This document shows positions 34,630-44,331 of a stretch of DNA of 49,537 bases, one piece after another. The translations under genes and the position numbers were made by a program. This DNA is from Mesorhizobium metallidurans STM 2683 (lineage in GTDB: Bacteria > Pseudomonadota > Alphaproteobacteria > Rhizobiales > Rhizobiaceae): contig NZ_CAUM01000051.1 of the NCBI RefSeq assembly GCF_000350085.1, positions 1-49,537 on the forward strand, written 5' to 3'. Positions within the stretch are counted from its first letter, which is position 1, and each line of letters starts with the position of its first letter. The notes beneath the pieces are model-generated. The model made no database searches. It saw only the letters and a program-made list of their open reading frames with translations, and was not told where the DNA came from.

Positions 34630-35850
34630 TTAATCCGGCCAGCGCAAGGCGCCGGACGACACTTTGCGAGCCTCTTTCAAGGCGTCCGCAGGTCGCTCCG
34701 ACGCGGTCAACACTGCCCGCAGGCGCTCGGCGACGATCTCCGCCTCGCCGGGATGAAGGTTGCAGGGGTCGAGGAAGAAGTGGCCGCGTTCAACCTCGTG
34801 GTTGCGCACGATGATCGGAGGTGAGCCCGCCGCCAGCGCCGAGGCGAGGCCGGCGGCGCTGAAGCGGCTTTCCGGACGGACGAAGACCTGCAGGCGATCG
34901 AGCGGGTTGGCGGTCGGATCGGGGATGATCTCGGCGCCAATTCCGGCAATGCCTTGCAAGGCGGCCTTCCACAGGTTGAGTGCGGCTTCCTCCCGCTGCC
35001 GGATGCCGGCATGGTCACGCTTTTCCCAGGCTTCGAGTGCCGCCATGGTGCCGGCGATGCTTTCCTTGCCGACCTTCATGGCGCGGGCGACGCCACGGTT
35101 CTGGAGATAGGCGGCCCGCACCAGATCCTTGCGCCCCGTGACGATGCCGCTGGTCGGCCCCGAGAGGAATTTGTGGCCGCTATAGATGACGATATCGGCG
35201 CCGCGAGCGAGGAAGCCGCGCAGATCATATTCCGAGGCGGCGTCGACGATCACCGGAACATCCTTGGCGTGGCAGATCTCGCAGAATTCCTCCAGCGACA
35301 GCATGCCGTATTGCACCGTGTGGTGGGCAACGACGTAGAGGCCGGCTGCCGTGCGGTCCCGGATCGCGTCGCGGACATGATAATCCTGCGTGACACTGAC
35401 CGTGCCGGCCGGGATGGTTTTTGCTCCGGCAAGCCGGATCGACTGGTCGATCGGCGCGCCGTAATTGACGATATGGCCGAGCTGGACAATGACTTCCGAC
35501 TTCAGCCCTTCCGTGTCGTCCGGCAGCCGCTCGATCGCGAGCAAATTGGTGCCGGTCATGGCGCCGGCAATCGCCATGGTGATGCCACTGGCGCAGCAGG
35601 CGGTGATGAAGCCGGCCTCGCCGCCAGTGAGGCGCGCGACGACCGTGCTTGCGGCGCGTTGCAGATCGTCCATCTCAACCCATTGCGAGGCGATTTCCGC
35701 CATCGCGCTGATCGCTTCCGGGACAATGATCGAAGCGCCGAGCGCCGTCATCGTACCGGACACATTGATGATTGGGCGAAGGCCGAGCCGTTCGCGGATC
35801 GTCGTGTTGGAGCCGTTTGCGGAATAGGTTTTCATCGTTCGCATATCCAT
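34630..35850 (-). CDS. SelA/DgaE-like PLP-dependent enzyme
   Basis: A fold-type I PLP enzyme of about 406 residues, in the SelA-like family that includes D-glucosaminate-6-phosphate ammonia-lyase (DgaE). Seen: [20 protein letters not shown], then [16 protein letters not shown] and [20 protein letters not shown]. The PLP lysine is in [21 protein letters not shown]-terminal [20 protein letters not shown] is also typical. It probably removes water and/or ammonia from a hydroxy-amino acid or amino sugar acid. Three in-frame ATGs (35850, 35844, 35835) are possible starts; homologues begin close to [10 protein letters not shown], so 35835 is also plausible. It follows ridA by 10 bp. Confidence 0.85.
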   Translation of the reverse strand: MDMRTMKTYSANGSNTTIRERLGLRPIINVSGTMTALGASIIVPEAISAMAEIASQWVEMDDLQRAASTVVARLTGGEAGFITACCASGITMAIAGAMTGTNLLAIERLPDDTEGLKSEVIVQLGHIVNYGAPIDQSIRLAGAKTIPAGTVSVTQDYHVRDAIRDRTAAGLYVVAHHTVQYGMLSLEEFCEICHAKDVPVIVDAASEYDLRGFLARGADIVIYSGHKFLSGPTSGIVTGRKDLVRAAYLQNRGVARAMKVGKESIAGTMAALEAWEKRDHAGIRQREEAALNLWKAALQGIAGIGAEIIPDPTANPLDRLQVFVRPESRFSAAGLASALAAGSPPIIVRNHEVERGHFFLDPCNLHPGEAEIVAERLRAVLTASERPADALKEARKVSSGALRWPD

Positions 35851-35860
35851 GGGTGAGAAG

Positions 35861-36322
35861 TCAGGCGGCGATCTCGACGACCGCCTCGATTTCGACCGTG
35901 ATATTGCCCGGCAAGGAGCCGACGCCGATCGCCGAGCGGGCATGCCCGCCGATGCTGTCGAAGACATCGGCGAAAAGATCGGAACAGCCGTTCACCACTT
36001 TCGGGTGGTCGCTGAAAGTGGGGATCGCATTGACGAAGCCAAGCAGCTTGACGATGCGCACGATGCGGCCGAGGTCGCCAGCGGCTGCGTGCATGACGGC
36101 GAGCAGGTTCAAGCCGGTGAGACGGGCATGCGCATAGGCCTCCTCCACCGTGACATCCTCGCCGACCTTGCCGGTGTAGAACGTGCCATCGGCGCGCAAC
36201 GGTCCCTGGCCGGAGAGGAAGATGAGCCGTCCGCTCTCGGCATGGGTGACGAAGTTGGCGATGGGTGTCGGCGGCTCGGGCAGCGTCAGGCCCAGTTCGG
36301 CGAGCCGGATGTAAGGCGTCAT
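35861..36322 (-). CDS. RidA/YjgF-family protein
   Basis: A 153-residue member of the YjgF/YER057c/UK114 family. RidA proteins hydrolyse reactive enamine/imine products of PLP dehydratases. The subfamily here is the longer one, with [14 protein letters not shown], then [20 protein letters not shown] and C-terminal [18 protein letters not shown]. The usual active-site Arg near the C-terminus is not evident, as in several non-RidA subgroups. Position right before the PLP enzyme fits clean-up of its imine product. Confidence 0.9.
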   Translation of the reverse strand: MTPYIRLAELGLTLPEPPTPIANFVTHAESGRLIFLSGQGPLRADGTFYTGKVGEDVTVEEAYAHARLTGLNLLAVMHAAAGDLGRIVRIVKLLGFVNAIPTFSDHPKVVNGCSDLFADVFDSIGGHARSAIGVGSLPGNITVEIEAVVEIAA

Positions 36323-36357
36323 AAAAAGCTCCTTGCGACAGCTTTCGCTGCCCGGTG

Positions 36358-37146
36358 TCAGAAATGCGAGGCGCGGAACCGCGCCAGGAAGTTGCGAAGG
36401 CGTTCATTGTCGATCTCCGTCCCCAGGATCTCGGCCGGCGGCCCGGCAGCGCTGACGCTGCCATCCGCCATGAAGACGATTCGGCTGGAGGCATCGCGCG
36501 CAAAGGCCATCTCATGCGTGACCATCAGCATCGTCATGCCGTCCTCGGCCAGGCTGCGCACGACCTCAAGCACTTCGCCGACGAGTTCCGGGTCGAGCGC
36601 GGAGGTTATCTCGTCGAGAAGCAGGATCTTCGGCTCCATCGCCACGGCGCGGGCGATGCCGACACGCTGCTGCTGGCCGCCGGAAAGCTCGGCCGGCAGG
36701 CTATCGGCCTTGTGGGCGAGGCCGACCCGGCCAAGCCAGTGCTCGGCGATCTTGCGGGCTTCGGCTTCGCTCTTGCCACGCACCTTGCGCAGGCCGAGCA
36801 TGATGTTGCCGGCCGCCGTCAGATGCGGGAACAGGTTGAAGCTCTGGAACACCATGCCGGTCTCGGCGCGCATCGCCGCCAGATCGCGCTCGCTGCGGCG
36901 CTGGCGGGCTCCGGCCTCGCGGTAGCCGACCTCCTTGCCGTCGATGCGGATGGAACCGCTGTCATAGCTTTCAAGGAAGTTGACGCAGCGCAGCAGCGTG
37001 GTCTTGCCGCTGCCGGACGGCCCGATGACCGACACCACCTCGCCGCGCTTCACCTCGAGGCTGACGGCACGCAGCACCTCGACGGTTCCGAAGGCCTTGG
37101 AGACATCGCGTACATCGAGCAGCGGGGCATTGGCGTTTGCGGACAT
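36358..37146 (-). CDS. Polar amino acid ABC transporter, ATP-binding protein
   Basis: A 262-residue ATPase of the GlnQ/HisP type. Walker A is GPSGSGKT (42-49), the Q-loop FQSFNLFPHLT, the signature LSGGQQQ (154-160) and Walker B LLLDE (175-179), with the switch His in MVTHEMAFA. It powers uptake through the two adjacent permeases. Start: ATG at 37146; the upstream extension overlaps the permease gene and lacks similarity. Confidence 0.94.
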   Translation of the reverse strand: MSANANAPLLDVRDVSKAFGTVEVLRAVSLEVKRGEVVSVIGPSGSGKTTLLRCVNFLESYDSGSIRIDGKEVGYREAGARQRRSERDLAAMRAETGMVFQSFNLFPHLTAAGNIMLGLRKVRGKSEAEARKIAEHWLGRVGLAHKADSLPAELSGGQQQRVGIARAVAMEPKILLLDEITSALDPELVGEVLEVVRSLAEDGMTMLMVTHEMAFARDASSRIVFMADGSVSAAGPPAEILGTEIDNERLRNFLARFRASHF

Positions 37147-37150
37147 CTTG

Positions 37151-37801
37151 CTATTCCCGGATGAAGGAGAAACGCCGTTCCAGCCGCCGGCTGGCGAGCG
37201 AAAGGGCGTAGTTGACCGCGAAGTAGACGAGCGCGCCGAGGATGTAGAGCGGCATTGCCTCATAGGTGCGGCCGATGACCTGGTTGATGGCCTGCATCAG
37301 GTCGGTGATGCCGAGCAGCGAGACCAGGGCGCTGCCCTTCACCGCATCGGTGACGCCATTGATCCATGGCGGCAGGAAGCGCCTGAACGCCTGGGGGAAG
37401 ATGACATAGGCCAGGCGCTGGCGAAACGTCAGGCCGATCGCCATCGCCGCTTCGGACTGCCCTTTCGGGATGGAAGCGACCGCGCCCCTGAGATACTCCA
37501 CGACCTGAGCCGTCTTGAACAGGGTGAGCGCCAGCACGGCCGCCCAGAAGGACTGCAAATGGACGCCGACGGCGGGCAGGCCGTAATAGACGAAGAAGAT
37601 GAGCACCAGGATCGGAATGCCGCGGATGGTGTCGCTGAAGATGCGCACCGCCCAGCGCAGCGGAGCCGGACCGTAGATAAGCCCGACGCCCATCAATACC
37701 CCGGCGATGAGCGACAGCACCACGACCAGCAGCGACACCCAGAGCGTCAGGGCGAAACCCTGGGCGAGGAAGGGCAAGGCGTAGAGAATCTGGCCGAGCA
37801 T
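37151..37801 (-). CDS. Polar amino acid ABC transporter, permease 2
   Basis: A 216-residue His/Glu/Gln/Arg-type inner-membrane subunit. Hydrophobic helices are at about 13-40, 50-75 and 85-100. The ATPase-contact EAA loop reads SEAAMAIGLTFRQRLAYVIF, followed by PQAFRRFLPPWIN. It starts right at the end of the permease 1 gene (stop and start are adjacent), so the two are translated together as a heterodimer. Confidence 0.92.
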   Translation of the reverse strand: MLGQILYALPFLAQGFALTLWVSLLVVVLSLIAGVLMGVGLIYGPAPLRWAVRIFSDTIRGIPILVLIFFVYYGLPAVGVHLQSFWAAVLALTLFKTAQVVEYLRGAVASIPKGQSEAAMAIGLTFRQRLAYVIFPQAFRRFLPPWINGVTDAVKGSALVSLLGITDLMQAINQVIGRTYEAMPLYILGALVYFAVNYALSLASRRLERRFSFIRE

Positions 37802-38467
37802 CTAGCGTGCCGCCCTGAACCGGCGCTCGACAAGCCGAAGCGCGAAAAGCAGCACATATCCCGTCACCAGATACATGGCCGTCACCACGAGGTAGACCTC
37901 GACGATACGGAAGGTGTTGAAATTGATCCATTGGGCGCCGTAGGTGAGTTCGGGCACCGAGATGACCGAGGCGACCGAGGTGTCCTTGAACAGCGACAGG
38001 AAGGTATTGGAGAGCGCCGGCAGCGTGATGCGAAGCATGGTCGGCAGCCGAACATGGACAAGCCTTTGCCAGGGCGTCAGGCCGATCGCCTTGCCGGCGT
38101 CGATCTGGCCGCTCGGAACGGCTTCCAGCCCCGAGCGAAACACCTCGACGAGATAGGCGCCGCTATAGAGCGACAGCGTGGCGATGAACGAGGTCTGCGC
38201 CGAGTAGGCGATGTCGACCACGGTCGGCAGGCCGTAGAAGACCAGATAGACAAGCAGGATCAGCGGCACGTTGCGGATGAACTCGACATAGGCGGCGATG
38301 ACGGTTCGCACCACGCGCCCGGCCGAAACGTACCAGACCGCCAGAACGAGCCCGATGACGATGCCGATGGCGATCGAGATCACGGCGAGTTCGAGGCTGA
38401 GCAGCAGCCCGCCCCAGAGCTTGTCGAAATGCCGCCAGATCAGGTTGAAATTGAGGGCATAGCCCAT
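37802..38467 (-). CDS. Polar amino acid ABC transporter, permease 1
   Basis: A 221-residue permease of the same family. LLLSLELAVISIAIGIVIGL forms the first helix. EFIRNVPLILLVYLVFYGLP is the conserved family motif, and the EAA loop is DAGKAIGLTPWQRLVHVRLP. It ends at 37802, next to the start of the permease 2 gene, and begins 79 bp after the binding protein gene. Confidence 0.93.
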   Translation of the reverse strand: MGYALNFNLIWRHFDKLWGGLLLSLELAVISIAIGIVIGLVLAVWYVSAGRVVRTVIAAYVEFIRNVPLILLVYLVFYGLPTVVDIAYSAQTSFIATLSLYSGAYLVEVFRSGLEAVPSGQIDAGKAIGLTPWQRLVHVRLPTMLRITLPALSNTFLSLFKDTSVASVISVPELTYGAQWINFNTFRIVEVYLVVTAMYLVTGYVLLFALRLVERRFRAAR

Positions 38468-38546
38468 GCGTCCGCCTCAGTGCCAAGGGCCATCGAGGAG
38501 AAAGAGACGGAAAGGCGCCGATTGTCCGCCCTTCCGCCAGCTGTTA

Positions 38547-39428
38547 TCAGATGACCGGAAAGCCGGGATGGCGCGCCGGCGGCTCCAACCCGAAGTAATC
38601 CTTGAAGGCGGCGTCATAGAGCGCCGTCTCGTGGCCGAACATTGCCGTCGCGAAGCTTGTGTTGACGAAGGCCAGCCAGTCGGGATCGCCTTGCCGCAGC
38701 GCCGCACCGTAGAGCATCGAGAACCAGCTCTTGCCGGCATCGAAATATTTGTCCGGATTGCGCGAGGCGAGCCAGCGCACCGTCGACAGATCGACCGCGG
38801 CCGCGTCGACACGCTTCGACTCCAGCGCCTGCAGCACGTTTGCCTGGGTGTCGATCTGCATCACCTGCGACTCCGGCAGGACGATGTGCACATTTTGCTC
38901 GGCATCGACGTTCTGCAGGATGGAAATCCGTGTTGCCGAACCACCGGCAAGCAGCTTGTCGAAGGTCTTGTTCTCTGCGGTCGGCAGGGTCAGCAACGCC
39001 ACACCTTCAACATAATAGGGTCTGGAGAAGTTGATGAGCTGCGAGCGCTGGGCGGTCATGGTCATGAACTGGATGGTGATGTCGACCTTGTTGGTGGTAA
39101 CGTTGGGAATGCGCTGTGCCGGGTCCTGCATGACGAATTCCACCTTGGTCGGATCGTCGAAGAGACCCTTGGCAAGAATGCGCCCCATGGTGATGTCCAT
39201 ACCGACGAGTTCGCCGGCATCGTTTTCGAAGTGCCAGGGAGCGTTGGTGCTGCCGGTGCCGACGATCAGCTTGCCGCGATCGAGAACGGTGCGCAGCAGG
39301 CTGTCGGATGTGGCCTGAGCCGCGGCCTTCTGGACATCGACCGCTGTGGCTGCGCTCATCACGCCGGCCGTTGCCAGCCCCGCCATGCCCAGTTTCAGAA
39401 AATCACGCCTCTTGGATGTATCGTTCAC
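38547..39428 (-). CDS. Periplasmic amino acid-binding protein
   Basis: A 293-residue solute-binding protein of family 3. The N-terminus is a Tat-type signal (SKRRDFLKLGMAGLATAGVM). The mature part has LIVGTGSTNAPWHF, GELVGMDITMGRILAKGLF and DITIQFMTMTAQRSQLINFS, the classical two-lobe layout. The Arg and Asp that grip an alpha-amino and carboxyl group are likely in TAQRSQLINF and the later DAAAVDL, but the ligand is not known. It is first gene of the operon and divergent from the IclR gene. Confidence 0.92.
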   Translation of the reverse strand: MNDTSKRRDFLKLGMAGLATAGVMSAATAVDVQKAAAQATSDSLLRTVLDRGKLIVGTGSTNAPWHFENDAGELVGMDITMGRILAKGLFDDPTKVEFVMQDPAQRIPNVTTNKVDITIQFMTMTAQRSQLINFSRPYYVEGVALLTLPTAENKTFDKLLAGGSATRISILQNVDAEQNVHIVLPESQVMQIDTQANVLQALESKRVDAAAVDLSTVRWLASRNPDKYFDAGKSWFSMLYGAALRQGDPDWLAFVNTSFATAMFGHETALYDAAFKDYFGLEPPARHPGFPVI

Positions 39429-39492
39429 GGCGACCTCCTTTTTCGTGTTGTGTTCCCCTTTGCCGGCACATGCGTCAATGCAATTTGTCTCT

Positions 39493-39525
39493 TACAAAAG
39501 ACACATGTATCCTGTACAAGACAGA
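39493..39525. promoter_or_regulatory. Repeat between binding-protein and IclR genes, candidate IclR operator
   Basis: TACAAAAGACA (39493-39503) and TACAAGACAGA (39515-39525) are near-identical direct repeats 22 bp apart. A short inverted pair TGTA/TACA lies between them. The stretch is A/T-rich and lies in the divergent intergenic region, a usual place for IclR binding. Confidence 0.45.
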
Positions 39526-39546
39526 TACTAACATCGGGAATCAACA

Positions 39547-40350
39547 ATGCAAGACGGCAATGCCTTGGCGGCTCGGCTGGACATCGGTCCCGACGAGGAC
39601 AGGACTTCGGGCTCTCGCGAGAAGGGTCTCAACCGGGTGCTCCATATCCTTGAGTTCCTGCACACGACCCAGCGCGCGGTCGGCATCGGCGACCTCGCCA
39701 AGGGCGTGAATGCGCCCCGTTCGACGACCTACACGCTGGTGCGCGAACTCGTCGATGCGGGCCTGCTGGAAATGGCCGGCGACGGCAACCGGGTCTATTT
39801 CGGCAAGAAGCTCTACCTCTACGGAATGGACTATGTCAGGGGCAACGACCTGCTCAGGAGAGGCCGCCAGGAAGTCGACAATCTGTCGCGCGAGACCGGC
39901 GAGACCTCTGAATTGTGCATGCTGCAAAGCGGCCGCTATACCATCGTCCATTCCAGTCCGGGCACCAGGCCGTTCCGGATCAGCTCGGCCACCGGCTTGC
40001 AGATCCCGCTTCCCTGGACCGCCTCCGGCCGCCTGCTGCTGGCCGGTTTCGAAAGGGCAGCGATCGAAGACATGGTGTCCGAAGACGACCTCCTCCTGCC
40101 GGACGGCCGCAGATTGCGGCTCGACGATTTCATAGCCGACATCGCTACCGCCAAGGCGACCGGCCATTGCGTCACGTCAGGGCTGGTCGATGCCTACACG
40201 AAATGCCTGGCCGCACCGGTCTTCTCGGCGCCCGGCAAGGTGGAGGCGACGATGTGCCTGGTGGTGCCGATAGATACATCCGAAGCAAAGACCGGCGAGC
40301 TCATTGCCTTGCTGCGCGGGCGTGCGGCCAGCCTGTCGATCCCGGGTTGA
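39547..40350 (+). CDS. IclR-family transcriptional regulator
   Basis: A 267-residue regulator. The winged HTH (about 27-85) contains NRVLHILEFLHTTQRAVGIG, LAKGVNAPRSTTYTLVREL and VDAGLLEMAGDGNRVYFGKK. The C-terminal effector domain follows (SSATGLQIPLPWTASGRLLL, then APVFSAPGKVEATMCLVVPI). Divergent from the ABC-ridA-PLP enzyme operon, so it probably controls that operon with the substrate or an intermediate as effector. Confidence 0.92.
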   Translation: MQDGNALAARLDIGPDEDRTSGSREKGLNRVLHILEFLHTTQRAVGIGDLAKGVNAPRSTTYTLVRELVDAGLLEMAGDGNRVYFGKKLYLYGMDYVRGNDLLRRGRQEVDNLSRETGETSELCMLQSGRYTIVHSSPGTRPFRISSATGLQIPLPWTASGRLLLAGFERAAIEDMVSEDDLLLPDGRRLRLDDFIADIATAKATGHCVTSGLVDAYTKCLAAPVFSAPGKVEATMCLVVPIDTSEAKTGELIALLRGRAASLSIPG

Positions 40351-40417
40351 GTTTTTGCTCCTCCGGGGTGCAGGGGCTATTGCATATGCAGCTTTGCTGA
40401 AAGCCGGCGGCGTTCGC

Positions 40418-40621
40418 TCACGCAATGATGTCGGGAATGATCCGGTCTTCCAGCGCCATCAGCCTGTCCTTCAGGAAGAGCTTCTTCTTCTTCATGCGCT
40501 GGATCTGCAGCGGGTCGCAGCTCATGGCGATCATCGCGTTGATGGCGGCGTCGAAATCGGCGTGCTCCTGCTTCAGCCGTGAATATTCGAGGCGGATATC
40601 AGCCTGTTCCTGTTCGGACAT
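40418..40621 (-). CDS. DUF465 (YdcH-like) small protein
   Basis: A 67-residue protein with two helices that form a short antiparallel coiled coil: ADIRLEYSRLKQEHADFDAA and DPLQIQRMKKKKLFLKDRLM, then ALEDRI. Function unknown. A second family member is encoded divergently 239 bp away. Confidence 0.88.
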   Translation of the reverse strand: MSEQEQADIRLEYSRLKQEHADFDAAINAMIAMSCDPLQIQRMKKKKLFLKDRLMALEDRIIPDIIA

Positions 40622-40720
40622 TATCTACCGTCTGCACGTCTGCAACGCCCAAAATGGGCTTGATTTGGGCGGGGGCGGCATATTTTGCCACCGGCGCGCA
40701 GCCCTTACCACATTTCACAT

Positions 40721-40752
40721 TGTCGTGGAATGCTACCACGCAGCATTCGACA
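40721..40752 (+). promoter_or_regulatory. Hairpin between the two DUF465 genes
   Basis: TGTC (40721-40724) pairs with GACA (40749-40752), and after a 3 nt bulge GAATGCT (40728-40734) pairs with AGCATTC (40742-40748) around the loop ACCACGC. A rival stem CGTGG/CCACG (40724-40740) overlaps it. It is about 110 bp before the start of the plus-strand DUF465 gene and could be part of its 5' leader. Confidence 0.4.
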
Positions 40753-40860
40753 TCGGCGCGTGATGGTGGCAGACTGTCATTGTGCCGTCACAGATGCGAG
40801 CCTGCGGTGGACGCGCCTTGACGGCTGCAATCGAGGAAACCATGAAAGGGAGAACCAATC

Positions 40861-41040
40861 ATGTCTCTTGCATCCCATCTTGATGAGTTGCAGCGGAAAC
40901 ACGGCGACATCGAGCGCGAAATCGACGATGCGATGAACCATCCATCGGTTGACGACCTCGAAATCGTGAATCTCAAGCGGCGCAAGTTGGCAATCAAGGA
41001 CGAGATTGAAAAACTGAGGGCGAAGCCGACGACGCACTGA
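40861..41040 (+). CDS. DUF465 small protein, second copy
   Basis: A 59-residue protein: SLASHLDELQRKHGDIEREI, then DDAMNHPSVDDLEIVNLKRR and KLAIKDEIEKLRAKPTTH. It is clearly of the same family as 40418-40621 (Leu-Lys-Arg-Arg-Lys-Leu core) but diverged. Start: ATG at 40861 with GGGAG at 10 bp. Function unknown; probably a short coiled coil. A GCGCCG/CGGCGC hairpin follows at 41060-41075. Confidence 0.85.
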   Translation: MSLASHLDELQRKHGDIEREIDDAMNHPSVDDLEIVNLKRRKLAIKDEIEKLRAKPTTH

Positions 41041-41059
41041 CGCTTTTTCAGGAATAGCT

Positions 41060-41075
41060 GCGCCGCTTTCGGCGC
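41060..41075 (+). terminator. Short hairpin after the second DUF465 gene
   Basis: GCGCCG, loop CTTT, CGGCGC: a 6 bp GC stem 20 bp after the stop codon. No T run follows directly, so termination is uncertain. The remaining 41076-41264 shows no gene. Confidence 0.4.
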
Positions 41076-41264
41076 ACGACCATCTTTCCGATGGCTGCGT
41101 GCCGCCGGGAGTGTTTTGTTTTAGCCTCTGAACATCATGGCTCCCTGTCATTGGCGACATCGAAGGTGTTTGCCGCCATCTTCCTGTTATGGATTTGCTA
41201 GGTCTGCCTGCCTGTCGCCATTGACAAGCCATCTTTGCTCCTCCACCTCATGCCCGGACCTTAG

Positions 41265-41366
41265 CGCATCGGCCCGAAAACCGGGTCCGGTTTTCGGAAA
41301 GCACGATGCGCAGATTAAAAGTGTTGGAGCGTACTTTGTGCGTCCAAGTGGACGCACGTCGCTCCA
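41265..41366 (-). repeat. RIME-like double palindrome, copy 3
   Basis: Opposite orientation to the other two copies: CGCATCGG...GATGCG with GAAAACCGG/CCGGTTTTC first, then TGGAGCG...CGCTCCA with GTGCGTCC/GGACGCAC. It ends only 20 bp before the ispG start codon, so it must be transcribed into the ispG leader or separate the promoter from the gene. Confidence 0.85.
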
Positions 41367-41385
41367 GAAATAAAAGGCACCCGGC

Positions 41386-42639
<1,254 letters not shown>

Positions 42640-43494
42640 GTGGTGCACTTCCCCCGGGCGACGCTGGTCTTGCTTGCTGGGCTGGGCTTGGCGACAGCCG
42701 CCCACGCCGATCCGCCGCGCCCCACCAAACAGCGCCTGATCGACCGGGTCTGCAACCTGATCGAGGCCCATGCAAACCAGAACGGCCTGTCCAAGGATTT
42801 CTTTGCCAGGCTGATCTGGAAGGAAAGCCGTTTCGATCCCAACGCGGTCAGCCCGGTCGGCGCCGAAGGCATCGCCCAGTTCATGCCGGGTACCGCCAAG
42901 ATGCGCGGTCTCGCCAATTCCTTCGATATCGACCAGGCCATCCCGGCCTCGGCGAAATATCTCGCCGAATTGAAAACCGGCTTCGGCAATCTGGGTCTCG
43001 CCGCCGCCGCCTACAATGCCGGCGAAACCCGGGTGTCGCGCTGGCTGAAATCCGGCGGCTTCCTGCCGATGGAAACCGAAAGCTATGTTCTGGACGTCAT
43101 GGGCGAGCCGGCCGACAGGTTCACCGACACCGGCTATGCCGGCATCGTCCGGCCGCTCGACAAGAAGGCGAACTTCGCGGTCGCCTGCCGCAAGCTGCCG
43201 GTGATCATGTCCAGAACCGTGGCCATGGCAAGGATCAACGTCAAGCCGTGGGGTGTGCAGGTGGCCGGCAATTTCCGCCGTGCCACCGCGCTCAGCCAAT
43301 GGAGCAGCGTGAAGCGCCGGTTTCCGGCCTTGCTCGGTGGCAGCAATCCGGTGGTCAGCCGGGTGCGGACCCCGATCGGCAGACGCGGCATCTATGCGGT
43401 GCGGATCGGCGCCGACACCAAAGCCAAGGCCGACAATATCTGCCAGAAACTGCAAAGCGTGGGCGGCGCCTGCATTGTCGTGCGAAACCGTTAG
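42640..43494 (+). CDS. Lytic transglycosylase with C-terminal SPOR-like domain
   Basis: A 284-residue exported enzyme. The signal (TLVLLAGLGLATAAHA) is followed by an SLT domain: IWKESRFDPNAVSPVGAEGI with the catalytic E62, AQFMPGTAK, and AAAAYNAGETRVSRWL. The C-terminal 60 residues (RRGIYAVRIGADTKAKADNI onward) look like a SPOR peptidoglycan-binding domain. It cleaves peptidoglycan glycan strands. Two GTG codons (42640, 42643) could start it. The start directly follows the ispG stop, so it relies on coupling. Confidence 0.9.
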   Translation: MVHFPRATLVLLAGLGLATAAHADPPRPTKQRLIDRVCNLIEAHANQNGLSKDFFARLIWKESRFDPNAVSPVGAEGIAQFMPGTAKMRGLANSFDIDQAIPASAKYLAELKTGFGNLGLAAAAYNAGETRVSRWLKSGGFLPMETESYVLDVMGEPADRFTDTGYAGIVRPLDKKANFAVACRKLPVIMSRTVAMARINVKPWGVQVAGNFRRATALSQWSSVKRRFPALLGGSNPVVSRVRTPIGRRGIYAVRIGADTKAKADNICQKLQSVGGACIVVRNR

Positions 43495-43535
43495 GGTTCC
43501 GGCGTCCTCGCCGGATCTGAAAAGCGCTGGAAAAC

Positions 43536-44090
43536 ATGACCGCCAGGATCGTCCTTCTCAACGGCGCCGGCAGCGCCGGCAAAAGCTCGATAGCCAAAGC
43601 GTTGCAGACGATGACTGTCGAGCCCTTCCTGCATGTCCAGAAGGACGTGTTCATCGAGATGCTGCCCGAAGCGCTACAGGATCATGCCGCCGGTTTCGCC
43701 TATGAAGCGGTTGGCGAAGAAGGCAGGCCGCCGGTTGTCGCCGTCAAGACAGGCCCAATCGGTGCGCGAACCTTGCGCGGCATGCGGCACGCCATCGCCG
43801 CGATGGCTGAACAAGGCAACAACCTCATCGTCGACGATGTGCTGTGCGACGGCGAGATGCCGGAGTATCTACAGCTGTTGTCGAAATTCGATCTTCACCT
43901 GGTAGGTATTTTCGCTCCGCTCGATGTTCTCGAGGCCCGCGAAATCCAGCGTGCCGACCGCTTGGCGGGACTGGCGCGCTGGCAGTATGACCGCGTGCAT
44001 AAGGGTATCGACTACGATCTCGAAGTCGACACCAGCGTCCTTACTCCGCCGGATTGTGCCCGTCGCATCCAGCAAAGATTTCAGTTATAG
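43536..44090 (+). CDS. Chloramphenicol phosphotransferase-like P-loop protein
   Basis: A 184-residue kinase-like protein. Walker A is GAGSAGKSS (10-18). HVQKDVFIEMLP places an Asp (D36) where the Cpt family has its catalytic Asp, and NLIVDDVLCDGE is the next strand. The Streptomyces enzyme modifies chloramphenicol, but most homologues have unknown substrates, so resistance should not be assumed. It stands alone, 41 bp after the transglycosylase gene. 44091-44331 downstream shows no gene. Confidence 0.85.
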   Translation: MTARIVLLNGAGSAGKSSIAKALQTMTVEPFLHVQKDVFIEMLPEALQDHAAGFAYEAVGEEGRPPVVAVKTGPIGARTLRGMRHAIAAMAEQGNNLIVDDVLCDGEMPEYLQLLSKFDLHLVGIFAPLDVLEAREIQRADRLAGLARWQYDRVHKGIDYDLEVDTSVLTPPDCARRIQQRFQL

Positions 44091-44331
44091 CGGCTGAGTG
44101 CAGGGCCGATCCGTCCTGAGCGAACGCCCTGGCAAAGCTTCGCCAGAACCGTGCGTCGGACGCGCGGCTTTGGCTAGCCCAATTCCGGAAGGCGCCCCCC
44201 GCCGATCGGATGACGCGGAATCTATGTTCGCCTTCGAGGGAGGTCAATTCAGCGCGTGGGCGTTTGGCTGACTATTATTGGGTGGATTTCCGAGCAACTG
44301 CAATAAGTTGGCGGCTCTAGCGGGAGCAGCA

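Noticed and set aside
43536..44090. Chloramphenicol resistance gene
   Set aside because: The fold and P-loop match the family, but most homologues act on unknown substrates, and nothing around it indicates resistance.
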